DNA of 53,549 bases. Source: Enterococcus aquimarinus. Its GTDB lineage: Bacteria > Bacillota > Bacilli > Lactobacillales > Enterococcaceae. Positions within the stretch are counted from its first letter, which is position 1, and every line of letters begins with the position of its first letter. The notes beneath the pieces were generated by a model, which saw only the letters and a program-made list of their open reading frames with translations, was not told the DNA's origin and did not search any database. A program made the translations under genes and the position numbers. Shown here in pieces: positions 43,024 through 51,082 of this stretch. The stretch spans positions 1-53,549 of the forward strand of contig NZ_JXKD01000014.1 of assembly GCF_001885765.1 (NCBI RefSeq), given 5' to 3'.

Positions 43024-44501
43024 TGAATATATTATTAACATCGGTAGGAAGGAGAAGCTACCTTGTTCAATATTTTAAAGAGGCCTTGGGAGAAATTGGC
43101 AAAGTCCATGTTTCCAACAGTACTGAATTAACACCAGCATTTGAAATTGCAGATGCCGCAATAGTTACACCTCTCATCTACAGTGACGACTATATTCCTT
43201 TTTTAATTTCGTATTGTAGAGAGCACGATATCAGTGCAATAATTTCTCTGTTTGATATCGATTTGCCTGTACTGTCAGAAAATATAGAATTATTTAAGAA
43301 TAATGGTATCGATGTGATTGTCTCAGATAAATCGGTAATTAATATTTGTAATGATAAATACAAAACGTATTCCTTTTTGAAAGAAAATGGTTTTATGGTT
43401 CCCAAAACTTTTTTGTCAATAGATGCCGTAATACAAGCCATCAATAATAATGAGGTGAGTTTTCCTTTAGTAATAAAACCACGATGGGGAATGGGATCGA
43501 TAGGAGTATTAATTGCTGAGAATGAAGAAGAACTTTTGGTTTTTTATAGAAAATCATTATCACATATCAAAAATAGCTATTTAAAATTTGAGTCTACTGA
43601 AAATTTAGATGAAAGTGTGATTATTCAGGAGAAACTTAACGGTCAGGAATATGGGTTAGATGTAATTAATGATTTGAAGCAAAACTATCAAAATACCGTA
43701 GTAAAAATAAAACATGCGATGAGATCTGGTGAAACAGATTGTGCCGAAATAGTAGATGATTGTCGTTTTAAAGAGTTAGGTGCTTTAATAAGCAAAAAAT
43801 TAGGACATATAGGAAATCTTGATGTAGATGTGTTTCTTGTAAACGACAAACTTTATGTCTTGGAGATGAATGCAAGATTTGGCGGTGGATATCCATTTAG
43901 TCACTTGGCAGGTGTTGATTTACCTAAAGCAATTATTAACTGGCTTAAAGATGAGGTTGTCTCAGATCACTTACTTAAAGAGAATCATGGAGTAATTGCG
44001 CATAAGGATATAAATATTGTACAAATTAATTCTAATAATTATCCATTTAAGAACTCTAAAGAAAAAATAATAATCAAACAAATGAAAAGTCAAAAAGAAA
44101 TATTAAAAATATTACAAGAGTTTGATGGGGTTTTTACTCCTTCTATATCAGAAAAAGTTGGTGATTTATCTGATTATGCAATGAAGTTATCAGAGAATGC
44201 TTTTGTTTATGTGACATATAAATCAGGAAATCTAGGATTTGTATCATTGTACGCAAATGATATAAATAGTAAAGTAGCATATATCTCTTTTATTGGAGTA
44301 AAAAAACAAGCACGAAATATGGAAATCGGTAGAAATTTATTAGAAACTTGTTTTGATAAATCTATAGAATTTGGAATGGAAGAAATCATATTGGAAGTAA
44401 GAAAAAATAATTATATTGCTGACAAGTTCTATAAAAAGAATGGTTTTTCTTATTTAAAAGAGGCCTCTAATCAATCAGTCTATCTAACAAAAAAATTATA
44501 G
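43023..44501 (+). CDS. ATP-grasp ligase fused to a GNAT acetyltransferase domain
   Basis: A 492-residue two-enzyme fusion. Residues 1-105 are a pre-ATP-grasp Rossmann domain ('ILLTSVGRRSYLVQYFKEAL'). Residues 110-305 form an ATP-grasp core: 'DKYKTYSFLKENGFMVPKTF', 'FPLVIKPRWGMGSIGV' (ATP-binding Lys), 'VIIQEKLNGQEYGLDVIND', and the metal-binding end 'LYVLEMNARFGGGYPFSHLAG'. From about 365 to the end is a GNAT-like domain ('AYISFIGVKKQARNMEIGRNLLETCFDKS' and 'NYIADKFYKKNGF'). It resembles carbamoyl-phosphate-synthase-like ligases that make amide bonds from a carboxylate and an amine. Next to a sugar aminotransferase gene, an acyl- or aminoacyl-amide on an amino sugar is likely. The start shares one base with the upstream stop. 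Confidence 0.85.
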   Translation: MNILLTSVGRRSYLVQYFKEALGEIGKVHVSNSTELTPAFEIADAAIVTPLIYSDDYIPFLISYCREHDISAIISLFDIDLPVLSENIELFKNNGIDVIVSDKSVINICNDKYKTYSFLKENGFMVPKTFLSIDAVIQAINNNEVSFPLVIKPRWGMGSIGVLIAENEEELLVFYRKSLSHIKNSYLKFESTENLDESVIIQEKLNGQEYGLDVINDLKQNYQNTVVKIKHAMRSGETDCAEIVDDCRFKELGALISKKLGHIGNLDVDVFLVNDKLYVLEMNARFGGGYPFSHLAGVDLPKAIINWLKDEVVSDHLLKENHGVIAHKDINIVQINSNNYPFKNSKEKIIIKQMKSQKEILKILQEFDGVFTPSISEKVGDLSDYAMKLSENAFVYVTYKSGNLGFVSLYANDINSKVAYISFIGVKKQARNMEIGRNLLETCFDKSIEFGMEEIILEVRKNNYIADKFYKKNGFSYLKEASNQSVYLTKKL

Positions 44502-44512
44502 GAGGGTTTCAT

Positions 44513-45601
44513 TTGACAATTCAAGTAACCCGGTCATCAATGCCAGAAATAGAAGAGTACATCGAAGAAATAAGAGAACTGTGGGATTCTCATTGGCTTA
44601 CAAATATGGGGAGTAAGCATCAACTGCTTGAAGCCCAACTTGTCGATTATTTAACTGTACCGAATGTGACTCTTTTTACTAATGGTCACTTAGCCTTGGA
44701 ATGCATCATTGCAGCAATGGATTTAAAAGGCGAAGTGATTACCACTCCATTTACTTTTGCATCCACAACACATGCCATTGTGAGAAACGGCCTGAAACCT
44801 GTTTTTTGTGATATTAACCCAGATGACTATACGATAGATGTTAAAAAAATTGAAAGTCTGATTACTGATCAAACTTCCGCAATTATCCCTGTGCATGTAT
44901 ACGGCAATATATGCGACGTTGAGGCTATTGAAGTAATTGCTAAAAAACATAATCTTAAAGTGATTTATGATGCGGCTCATACTTTTGGTGTTACTGTAAA
45001 TGGTCATGGCATTGGTAATTTCGGTGATGCATCGATGTTTAGCTTTCATGCTACAAAAGTGTTTAATACTATTGAGGGAGGCGCCGTAACCTACAATGAT
45101 TCATCTTTAAAACAAATTTTAATTGATTTGAAGAACTTTGGTATTACAGGAACTGACACAGTGGGCTATGTTGGTGGAAATGCAAAAATGAATGAATTCC
45201 AAGCAGCTATGGGGATTTGTAACTTACGACATGTAAACAACGAAATTATAAAACGTAAAAAAGTAGTTGAAAGATACAAATCTCATTTAAAAGATGTCAC
45301 TGGTATTAAACTGACTCAAGACCAAGTAGATGTTGAAAGTAATTATGCTTATTTTCCAGTCGTTTTTGAAGAATATAAAATGACTAGGGATGAGGTATAT
45401 AATAAATTAATGACTAATGATATCATCGCAAGAAAATATTTCTATCCGTTGACAAATAGTTTTGAGTGTTACCAAGAATTATACGATAAAGGAAAAACAC
45501 CGGTTGCAGAATATATTGCCGATCGTGTATTGACGTTACCATTGTATGCAGATTTACCTTTAGAAGAAGTAGACAGAATCTGTCAAATTATAAAAAGTTA
45601 G
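44513..45601 (+). CDS. DegT/DnrJ/EryC1/StrS sugar aminotransferase
   Basis: A 362-residue PLP-dependent aminotransferase of nucleotide sugars. The PLP lysine is Lys182 in 'SMFSFHATKVFNTIEGGAV', with Asp153/His156 in 'VIYDAAHTFGV' and 'TTPFTFASTTHAIVRNGLKPVFCDI' near the start. It follows the ATP-grasp gene by 11 bp and precedes rmlA by 11 bp. RmlB makes dTDP-4-keto-6-deoxyglucose, so the predicted product is dTDP-4-amino-4,6-dideoxy-glucose or -galactose (VioA- or WecE-like). C-4 versus C-3 specificity cannot be read by eye. The start is TTG after a perfect 'aggaggg'. Confidence 0.9.
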   Translation: MTIQVTRSSMPEIEEYIEEIRELWDSHWLTNMGSKHQLLEAQLVDYLTVPNVTLFTNGHLALECIIAAMDLKGEVITTPFTFASTTHAIVRNGLKPVFCDINPDDYTIDVKKIESLITDQTSAIIPVHVYGNICDVEAIEVIAKKHNLKVIYDAAHTFGVTVNGHGIGNFGDASMFSFHATKVFNTIEGGAVTYNDSSLKQILIDLKNFGITGTDTVGYVGGNAKMNEFQAAMGICNLRHVNNEIIKRKKVVERYKSHLKDVTGIKLTQDQVDVESNYAYFPVVFEEYKMTRDEVYNKLMTNDIIARKYFYPLTNSFECYQELYDKGKTPVAEYIADRVLTLPLYADLPLEEVDRICQIIKS

Positions 45602-45612
45602 GACGAGTGTAG

Positions 45613-46482
45613 ATGAAGGGAATTATTCTTGCAGGAGGGCGAGGCACGAGGTTATACCCAATGACTCAAGCCGTTTCCAAACAACTTTTACCAATCTATG
45701 ATAAACCACTTATTTATTATCCGTTATCAGTTCTTATGTTAGCGGGTATTAAAGAAATATTAATTATTTCCACTCCAGGAGATATTTCAGGTTATCAGAA
45801 GTTGCTAGGAGATGGCTCTTCACTAGGTTTGAAATTTTCATATGAAGTTCAAGAAACGCCGAAAGGTCTAGCAGATGCTTTTATTCTTGGAGAGGAATTT
45901 ATTGGAGAAGATAATGTTTGTTTGATACTGGGGGACAATATGTTCTATGGTCAAGACTTAACAAAAGTACTAAATCAGGCTACAGCAGCTAAAGATGGTG
46001 CCGTTATTTTTGGATATCCGGTAAAAGATCCTAAAGCATTTGGGGTCGTAGAGTTTGATGACAACAGAAAAGTACTTTCAATTGAAGAGAAACCTAAGTA
46101 TCCCAAATCTAACTACGCTGTCCCTGGCTTATATTTCTATGATAACACTGTAATAGAAATCGCCAAAAATGTTCAACCTTCCGAACGAGGTGAAATTGAA
46201 ATTACTTCAATTAATAATGCTTATCTTGAAAGAAAAGATTTGAATGTCGTTTTATTAGGACGTGGAATGGCATGGCTTGATACGGGCACACCGGAGGGAA
46301 TGTTAAAAGCTGCAGAATATGTCGAAGCTGTTCAATCTAGACAAGGATTTTATATTGCGTGCCTAGAAGAAATTGCATGGCGTAGAGGATTCATCGATGA
46401 TAAAAAGCTGAAAGAAATAGGGGAACGTCTTAAAATGACAGACTATGGCCAATATATTTTATCTTTATTAGAAGAAATATAA
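45613..46482 (+). CDS. rmlA: glucose-1-phosphate thymidylyltransferase RmlA
   Basis: A 289-residue nucleotidyltransferase that makes dTDP-glucose from dTTP and glucose-1-phosphate. Visible are '[16 protein letters not shown]' with the catalytic Arg, '[16 protein letters not shown]', '[11 protein letters not shown]' and '[12 protein letters not shown]', all standard for RmlA. It is followed by rmlB, 21 bp on. The usual partners rmlC and rmlD are absent, so dTDP-rhamnose is not the evident product of this cluster. Confidence 0.96.
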   Translation: MKGIILAGGRGTRLYPMTQAVSKQLLPIYDKPLIYYPLSVLMLAGIKEILIISTPGDISGYQKLLGDGSSLGLKFSYEVQETPKGLADAFILGEEFIGEDNVCLILGDNMFYGQDLTKVLNQATAAKDGAVIFGYPVKDPKAFGVVEFDDNRKVLSIEEKPKYPKSNYAVPGLYFYDNTVIEIAKNVQPSERGEIEITSINNAYLERKDLNVVLLGRGMAWLDTGTPEGMLKAAEYVEAVQSRQGFYIACLEEIAWRRGFIDDKKLKEIGERLKMTDYGQYILSLLEEI

Positions 46483-46503
46483 TTAGAAACGCGAGGTTTT
46501 TTT

Positions 46504-47559
46504 TTGAAAACAATATTAATAACAGGTGGAGCAGGATTCATTGGCAGTAATTTTGTTAAATTAATGCTTGATAGACACCCAGAATATAAGACTATCAATA
46601 TCGACGCATTGACGTATGCAGGTAATTTAGAAACGTTAAAAGACATCGATACTAATCCTAATTATGAATTCATCAAAGCGGATATTCGTAACAGAGAACA
46701 GATTGAAGATATTTTTAGAAATAATGAGATTACTGCAGTTGTGAATTTTGCTGCAGAATCTCATGTAGATAGAAGTATTGAGGATCCTGAGATATTCTTA
46801 ACGACGAATATTCTTGGTACGCAAGTTCTTCTAGACACTGCAAAGAAATACTGGAAAATAGATCCTGCTGATAAGTATAGCACCGACTATAAGCCAGGTG
46901 TGAAATTCCTTCAAGTATCAACGGATGAAGTTTATGGTGCTCTAGGTGAGACCGGCATGTTTGTAGAAACAATGCCTCTCATGCCAAATAGTCCATATTC
47001 AGCATCCAAGGCAAGTGCGGATATGATTGTAAGAGCATATCATGAAACATACGGGATGCCAGTAAATATTACTAGATGTAGTAATAACTACGGACCATAT
47101 CAATTCCCTGAGAAACTCATCCCATTAATGATTAACAATTGCTTAGAAGAGAAAGACCTGCCTGTTTACGGAGATGGTATGCAAGTCAGAGATTGGCTAC
47201 ATGTATCGGATCATTGTGCGGCAATCGATACCGTTCTTCATAAAGGAATTGATGGCGAAGTTTACAATATCGGCGGTAATAACGAGAAATCCAATATTGA
47301 GCTCGTAAAACTAATCATTAGTATATTAGGAAAATCTGAAGACTTAATCAAACACGTTAAAGATAGACCTGGTCATGATAGACGATATGCCATTGATAAT
47401 ACTAAAATTACTACGGAACTCGGGTGGACTCCAGCGTATACCTTTGAACAAGGGATTAAAGAAACAATTCAGTGGTATCTTGATAACAATGAATGGGCTG
47501 AAAATATCTTATCAGGTGAATACGCAAATTATTATGATGAGATGTATAATAAAGCATAA
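46504..47559 (+). CDS. rmlB: dTDP-glucose 4,6-dehydratase RmlB
   Basis: A 351-residue short-chain-dehydrogenase-type enzyme that forms dTDP-4-keto-6-deoxyglucose. Markers are the NAD motif 'ILITGGAGFIGSNF', catalytic 'VSTDEVYGALG' (Asp141, Glu142) and Tyr165/Lys169 in 'SPYSASKASAD'. The start is TTG at 46504 with 'gcgagg' 8 bases upstream. It closes the cluster's dTDP-sugar set. Without RmlC/RmlD in the window, its product most likely feeds the adjacent DegT aminotransferase. Confidence 0.96.
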   Translation: MKTILITGGAGFIGSNFVKLMLDRHPEYKTINIDALTYAGNLETLKDIDTNPNYEFIKADIRNREQIEDIFRNNEITAVVNFAAESHVDRSIEDPEIFLTTNILGTQVLLDTAKKYWKIDPADKYSTDYKPGVKFLQVSTDEVYGALGETGMFVETMPLMPNSPYSASKASADMIVRAYHETYGMPVNITRCSNNYGPYQFPEKLIPLMINNCLEEKDLPVYGDGMQVRDWLHVSDHCAAIDTVLHKGIDGEVYNIGGNNEKSNIELVKLIISILGKSEDLIKHVKDRPGHDRRYAIDNTKITTELGWTPAYTFEQGIKETIQWYLDNNEWAENILSGEYANYYDEMYNKA

Positions 47560-47722
47560 TAATCTTCTAGTAACCAATTTAAATTAAATAACGATATAGA
47601 AATTGCATAGTAATATAAATAAAAACACGAATGTTTAAAAAAGAGTTTATAGTTATTTAGTAGAATAAATTATTTTTTTAATATGTTTTACAAGATAGCT
47701 AGATTATCGTATTACTACAAAG

Positions 47723-47750
47723 TTACTATTCAATTTAAAAATTATATAAT
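47723..47750 (+). promoter_or_regulatory. putative galU promoter
   Basis: -10 TATAAT (47745-47750) with a modest -35 TTACTA 16 bp upstream, 31 bp before the galU start. The 221-bp gap after rmlB is very AT-rich and shows no clear terminator. Confidence 0.5.
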
Positions 47751-47780
47751 AGATTTTTAACGAAGGAGAAGTTAATTATC

Positions 47781-48653
47781 ATGCAAAAAGTCCGTAAAGC
47801 AGTCATTCCAGCCGCAGGTCTAGGTACAAGATTTTTACCTGCAACAAAAGCCATTGCAAAAGAAATGTTGCCAATTATCGATAAACCAACGATTCAATTT
47901 ATCGTAGAAGAAGCCATTGAATCTGGGATTGAAGATATTATTATTGTGACGGGGAAAGCAAAGCGTCCGATTGAAGATCACTTTGATGCGAATGTGGAGT
48001 TGGAACAAAGTCTTGCTTCTCAAGGAAAAGATGAGTTATTAGCTTTAGTCGAAGAAACAACAGGTATTAATATTCACTTTATTCGTCAAAAACGTCCTTT
48101 AGGTTTGGGTCATGCCGTCTTACAAGCGAAAGCGTTTGTCGGTAATGAACCATTCGTCGTGATGTTGGGCGATGATATCATGGAAGATGAGATTCCGCTT
48201 ACGAAGCAATTAATCAATACGTATGATGCAACAAGAGCTTCGGCTTTAGCCGTTATGCAGATTCCTCATGAGGATACCGATAAATATGGTGTGATTGCAC
48301 CAAATGAAGAAGTCTCACCTGGATTATACGATGTGAATCACTTTGTAGAAAAACCAAAACCAGCAGACGCGCCGAGTGATTTAGCCATTATCGGTCGTTA
48401 TTTGTTGAAACCCGAAATTTTTGAGATTTTAGAAAATCAAGAACCGGGTCTTGGGGGCGAAATTCAGTTAACTGATGCGATTGATACGTTGAATAAAACG
48501 CAACGTGTTTTTGCTCATGAGTTTAAGGGGAAACGGTATGATGTCGGGAACAAATTAGGTATGTTAGAGGCTAATATTGAATATGGGTTGAAACATCCTG
48601 AAATAAAAGATGAATTAAAAGTGTACTTAAAAGAGCTAGTAGAAAAACTTTAA
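47781..48653 (+). CDS. galU: UTP--glucose-1-phosphate uridylyltransferase GalU
   Basis: A 290-residue enzyme producing UDP-glucose. It has '[26 protein letters not shown]', '[11 protein letters not shown]', '[12 protein letters not shown]' and 'VVMLGDDIM', typical of bacterial GalU. Its base composition returns to that seen outside the glycan cluster. It is probably a core gene at the edge of the variable region, expressed from its own promoter. It supplies UDP-glucose for the cluster's UDP-glucose dehydrogenase as well as for general use. Confidence 0.96.
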   Translation: MQKVRKAVIPAAGLGTRFLPATKAIAKEMLPIIDKPTIQFIVEEAIESGIEDIIIVTGKAKRPIEDHFDANVELEQSLASQGKDELLALVEETTGINIHFIRQKRPLGLGHAVLQAKAFVGNEPFVVMLGDDIMEDEIPLTKQLINTYDATRASALAVMQIPHEDTDKYGVIAPNEEVSPGLYDVNHFVEKPKPADAPSDLAIIGRYLLKPEIFEILENQEPGLGGEIQLTDAIDTLNKTQRVFAHEFKGKRYDVGNKLGMLEANIEYGLKHPEIKDELKVYLKELVEKL

Positions 48654-48661
48654 CTTATATT

Positions 48662-48692
48662 ATCTTGCCAGTGGTCATTGGCAAGATTTTTT
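48662..48692 (+). terminator. galU terminator
   Basis: atcttgcca / tggcaagat stem with an 8-base loop and a run of six Ts, 9 bp after the stop. Confidence 0.85.
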
Positions 48693-48780
48693 GACGATTT
48701 ATTAAGAAGTAATTGATTTTAGCCGATAAAAATAGAAGTGCTAGAAGTAAGGCAGATTCATACATAAAAGGTGGGTAATA

Positions 48781-50865
48781 ATGAAAAAGAGAATTGTAAC
48801 AAGTGTTTTGGTTGGTAGTTTAGTGTTTACGCCGTTAGCGGGAGTATCAACGGTTTGGGCAGATGGGATTGATACTAGTAGTAGCGAAAGTCAAACAACA
48901 ACTAGTGAGCTATTCGATACTACTGTTGAAATGAGTGATTCCCTCGTTAATTTGGATGAATTATCAGATGAGTCTATGGAAGGGTTCAGCAGTGAGGATG
49001 TTCTTGAAAGTGAATCTACGCTTAAAAGCAATGAAACAGCGACGACGAATGAATCGACGGTTGAAAGTATGGAAGAGGTCCAATATGAGGATGTCTATTA
49101 CAACGGTCAATGGTTCCAATTTCCTATACAAGAAGAGCCAGCAGAACCATCTAGAGTGGATGCGAATGACAATCACGAATTAGGAACCTTTGTTAATCCT
49201 ACGTCACTTATGTCACGTAGCGTGGTGGATGTGATTTCAGAAACGCAATCTGGACGACCAGATTGGGACTTTATTGATGTGGCTTCTTATCAGGGGAACT
49301 TATCAATATCAGATTATCAATTTATGCAAAAACATGGCGTTACGGGTGTTGTGGTGAAATTAACAGAAGGAACTTCTTATAAAAATCCTTATGCTGCAAA
49401 TCAAATTAAGAACGCTCTAGCTGCGGGTATGAAGGTAAGTACGTATCACTTTAGTCATTTTACAACGAAAGAAGGGGCTGAAGCGGAAGCTACGTATTAT
49501 GCAAAAATGGCAAAAGAACTGGGATTATCTGGAACAACGGTAATGGTGAATGATTTAGAAACGAATTTCAATGATTTCTCGACGCAAAATTCTGTGTATT
49601 TTGCGAATAAACTAAAAACACTTGGATATCCAATCACTTTGCATTATTCTTCATCATCAATTTTTGATCGAAATATTCTTTCAACTGCTATTTTGGGATT
49701 ACAAAATCTTTGGGTGGCACAGTATCCATACCAACCATCCGATAAAAATATTCTACACACGGCTCGTAGCGCTTGGCAGTGGTCTGATTCGATGGAATTT
49801 ACTGCGATTAAAGATAGTAGCGGTAAGAGAAAACGTTTTGATATTAACATGGATCATAATGGAATGTTATCAAATAAATTTTTAGTTAGTGATGAGGTTG
49901 TTGAAGACGTAGGAAAACCGGCTGCTCCGCAAGAAAAAACGATTAATCGCTATGCAACGGTTACGAAAAAAGGGTATTCAGTATGGAATAATTTGTCTTT
50001 TACTGGAGAAAATGCGAAATCCGACAATTATTTTCAAAATACACTGTATGTCGAGAAAGAGTATACTTTTTCGGATGGAACAGTTGTCGTTTCATTGAAG
50101 GATAGTCAAGGGAAGCTATTAGGTTATGTGGATCCTATAGCGTTATCGTATGGCAATAATAAGGGCGGTTCGTATCTTTCGGATGGTCGCTATGTTACCA
50201 TTCGTTCAAAAAATTATACTATCTGGCAAAACTTGAATTTTTCAAAAACTAAAAACATCAGTAGTACTTATTACAACCAAACTTTACAAGCAAAAGGGAG
50301 ATACAACCACTTTAACGGCTCTACTTACTACTCGTTATACTCGAACAACGGAACGTGGTTAGGCTATATCAACGCAACGGGTGTCAAAGTTGGAGCAGGC
50401 AAACAGGGTGCTTATCAAAGCTATGGGAAGTATGTAACGATTAAATCCAATTCTTATGCAATATGGCGCAATTTTGGATGGTCTTCGAAAGCTTCTGGTA
50501 GTTTTGCAGGAAAAACTTATTTAGCAAAAGGGATTTACAATCACTTTAATGGTTCTCGCTATTTATCTCTTTATGATAGTAAAGGTAAGTGGTTAGGTTA
50601 TATTAATGAAAAAGGTGCAAATGTTGCTAATAATAAAGGTGGCGTTGCTTTAGCGGCTAAATTTAATAAAAAAGTTGTGAAGCGAAACTATACGATTTGG
50701 CAAAACCTGAATTTCACGAAAGCAAAAGCAAATAGCAACCAATATCTAAATCAAACACTTTATGTAAAAGTGAAATACAATCACTATAACAATTCCACTT
50801 ATTATTCTTTATATAATGCGAATAATCAATGGCTCGGTTATATTAATCAAAATGCTACAAAATAG
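48781..50865 (+). CDS. secreted GH25 lysozyme with four GW-like wall-binding repeats
   Basis: A 694-residue exported muramidase. The signal peptide (about 1-27, ending 'VSTVWA') leads into a Ser/Thr/Glu-rich region (28-120). The GH25 domain at about 155-355 has 'WDFIDVASYQGNL' and the catalytic acid pair in 'VMVNDLETNF'. Four repeats of about 80 residues follow (roughly 376-694), each with a 'Y.(I/V)W.N(L/F).F' core and a '(Y/W)LGYI(N/D)' end, like GW/SH3-type modules that bind wall or lipoteichoic glycopolymers. Repeats 2 and 4 are the most alike ('NYTIWQNLNF' in both). RBS is 'aaggtggg'. Likely role: wall remodelling or autolysis, perhaps matched to the polymer made by the preceding cluster. 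Confidence 0.9.
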   Translation: MKKRIVTSVLVGSLVFTPLAGVSTVWADGIDTSSSESQTTTSELFDTTVEMSDSLVNLDELSDESMEGFSSEDVLESESTLKSNETATTNESTVESMEEVQYEDVYYNGQWFQFPIQEEPAEPSRVDANDNHELGTFVNPTSLMSRSVVDVISETQSGRPDWDFIDVASYQGNLSISDYQFMQKHGVTGVVVKLTEGTSYKNPYAANQIKNALAAGMKVSTYHFSHFTTKEGAEAEATYYAKMAKELGLSGTTVMVNDLETNFNDFSTQNSVYFANKLKTLGYPITLHYSSSSIFDRNILSTAILGLQNLWVAQYPYQPSDKNILHTARSAWQWSDSMEFTAIKDSSGKRKRFDINMDHNGMLSNKFLVSDEVVEDVGKPAAPQEKTINRYATVTKKGYSVWNNLSFTGENAKSDNYFQNTLYVEKEYTFSDGTVVVSLKDSQGKLLGYVDPIALSYGNNKGGSYLSDGRYVTIRSKNYTIWQNLNFSKTKNISSTYYNQTLQAKGRYNHFNGSTYYSLYSNNGTWLGYINATGVKVGAGKQGAYQSYGKYVTIKSNSYAIWRNFGWSSKASGSFAGKTYLAKGIYNHFNGSRYLSLYDSKGKWLGYINEKGANVANNKGGVALAAKFNKKVVKRNYTIWQNLNFTKAKANSNQYLNQTLYVKVKYNHYNNSTYYSLYNANNQWLGYINQNATK

Positions 50866-50879
50866 TTCATTTTACCCCA

Positions 50880-50910
50880 CACAACCAGAACTTTCTGGTT
50901 GTGTTTTTTT
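50880..50910 (+). terminator. terminator after the secreted lysozyme gene
   Basis: cacaaccag / ctggttgtg stem with a short loop and seven Ts, about 15 bp after the stop. Confidence 0.9.
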
Positions 50911-51035
50911 GAGTTCAAATATATACTAGGAGGTACAGTTTTTATGGCTGTTTTATTTTAAAGTTGACATTAAATCGTATTTTTTACTGATTTTTAGGAT
51001 TAATAGATTCATCTGTATCATTTTTATGAAAATAA

Positions 51036-51062
51036 ATATAACAGGATTGTGTGCTGTTATAT
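51036..51062 (+). promoter_or_regulatory. leader hairpin or operator upstream of metN
   Basis: atataacag / ctgttatat is a perfect 9-bp inverted repeat with 9 bases between the arms. It ends 20 bases before the metN start and about 70 bp after a TTGACA (50964-50969). It may be an operator for a methionine or cysteine regulator, or a leader stem. The 170-bp leader is too short and lacks the anti-terminator features for a T-box or SAM riboswitch that I could recognise. Confidence 0.5.
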
Positions 51063-51082
51063 CTCAGGGAGTGGGAGAATCG

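Noticed and set aside
50911-51082. SAM riboswitch or T-box in the metNIQ leader
   Set aside because: The leader is short, with no terminator/anti-terminator pair or T-box motif that I could identify; only a simple palindrome is visible.
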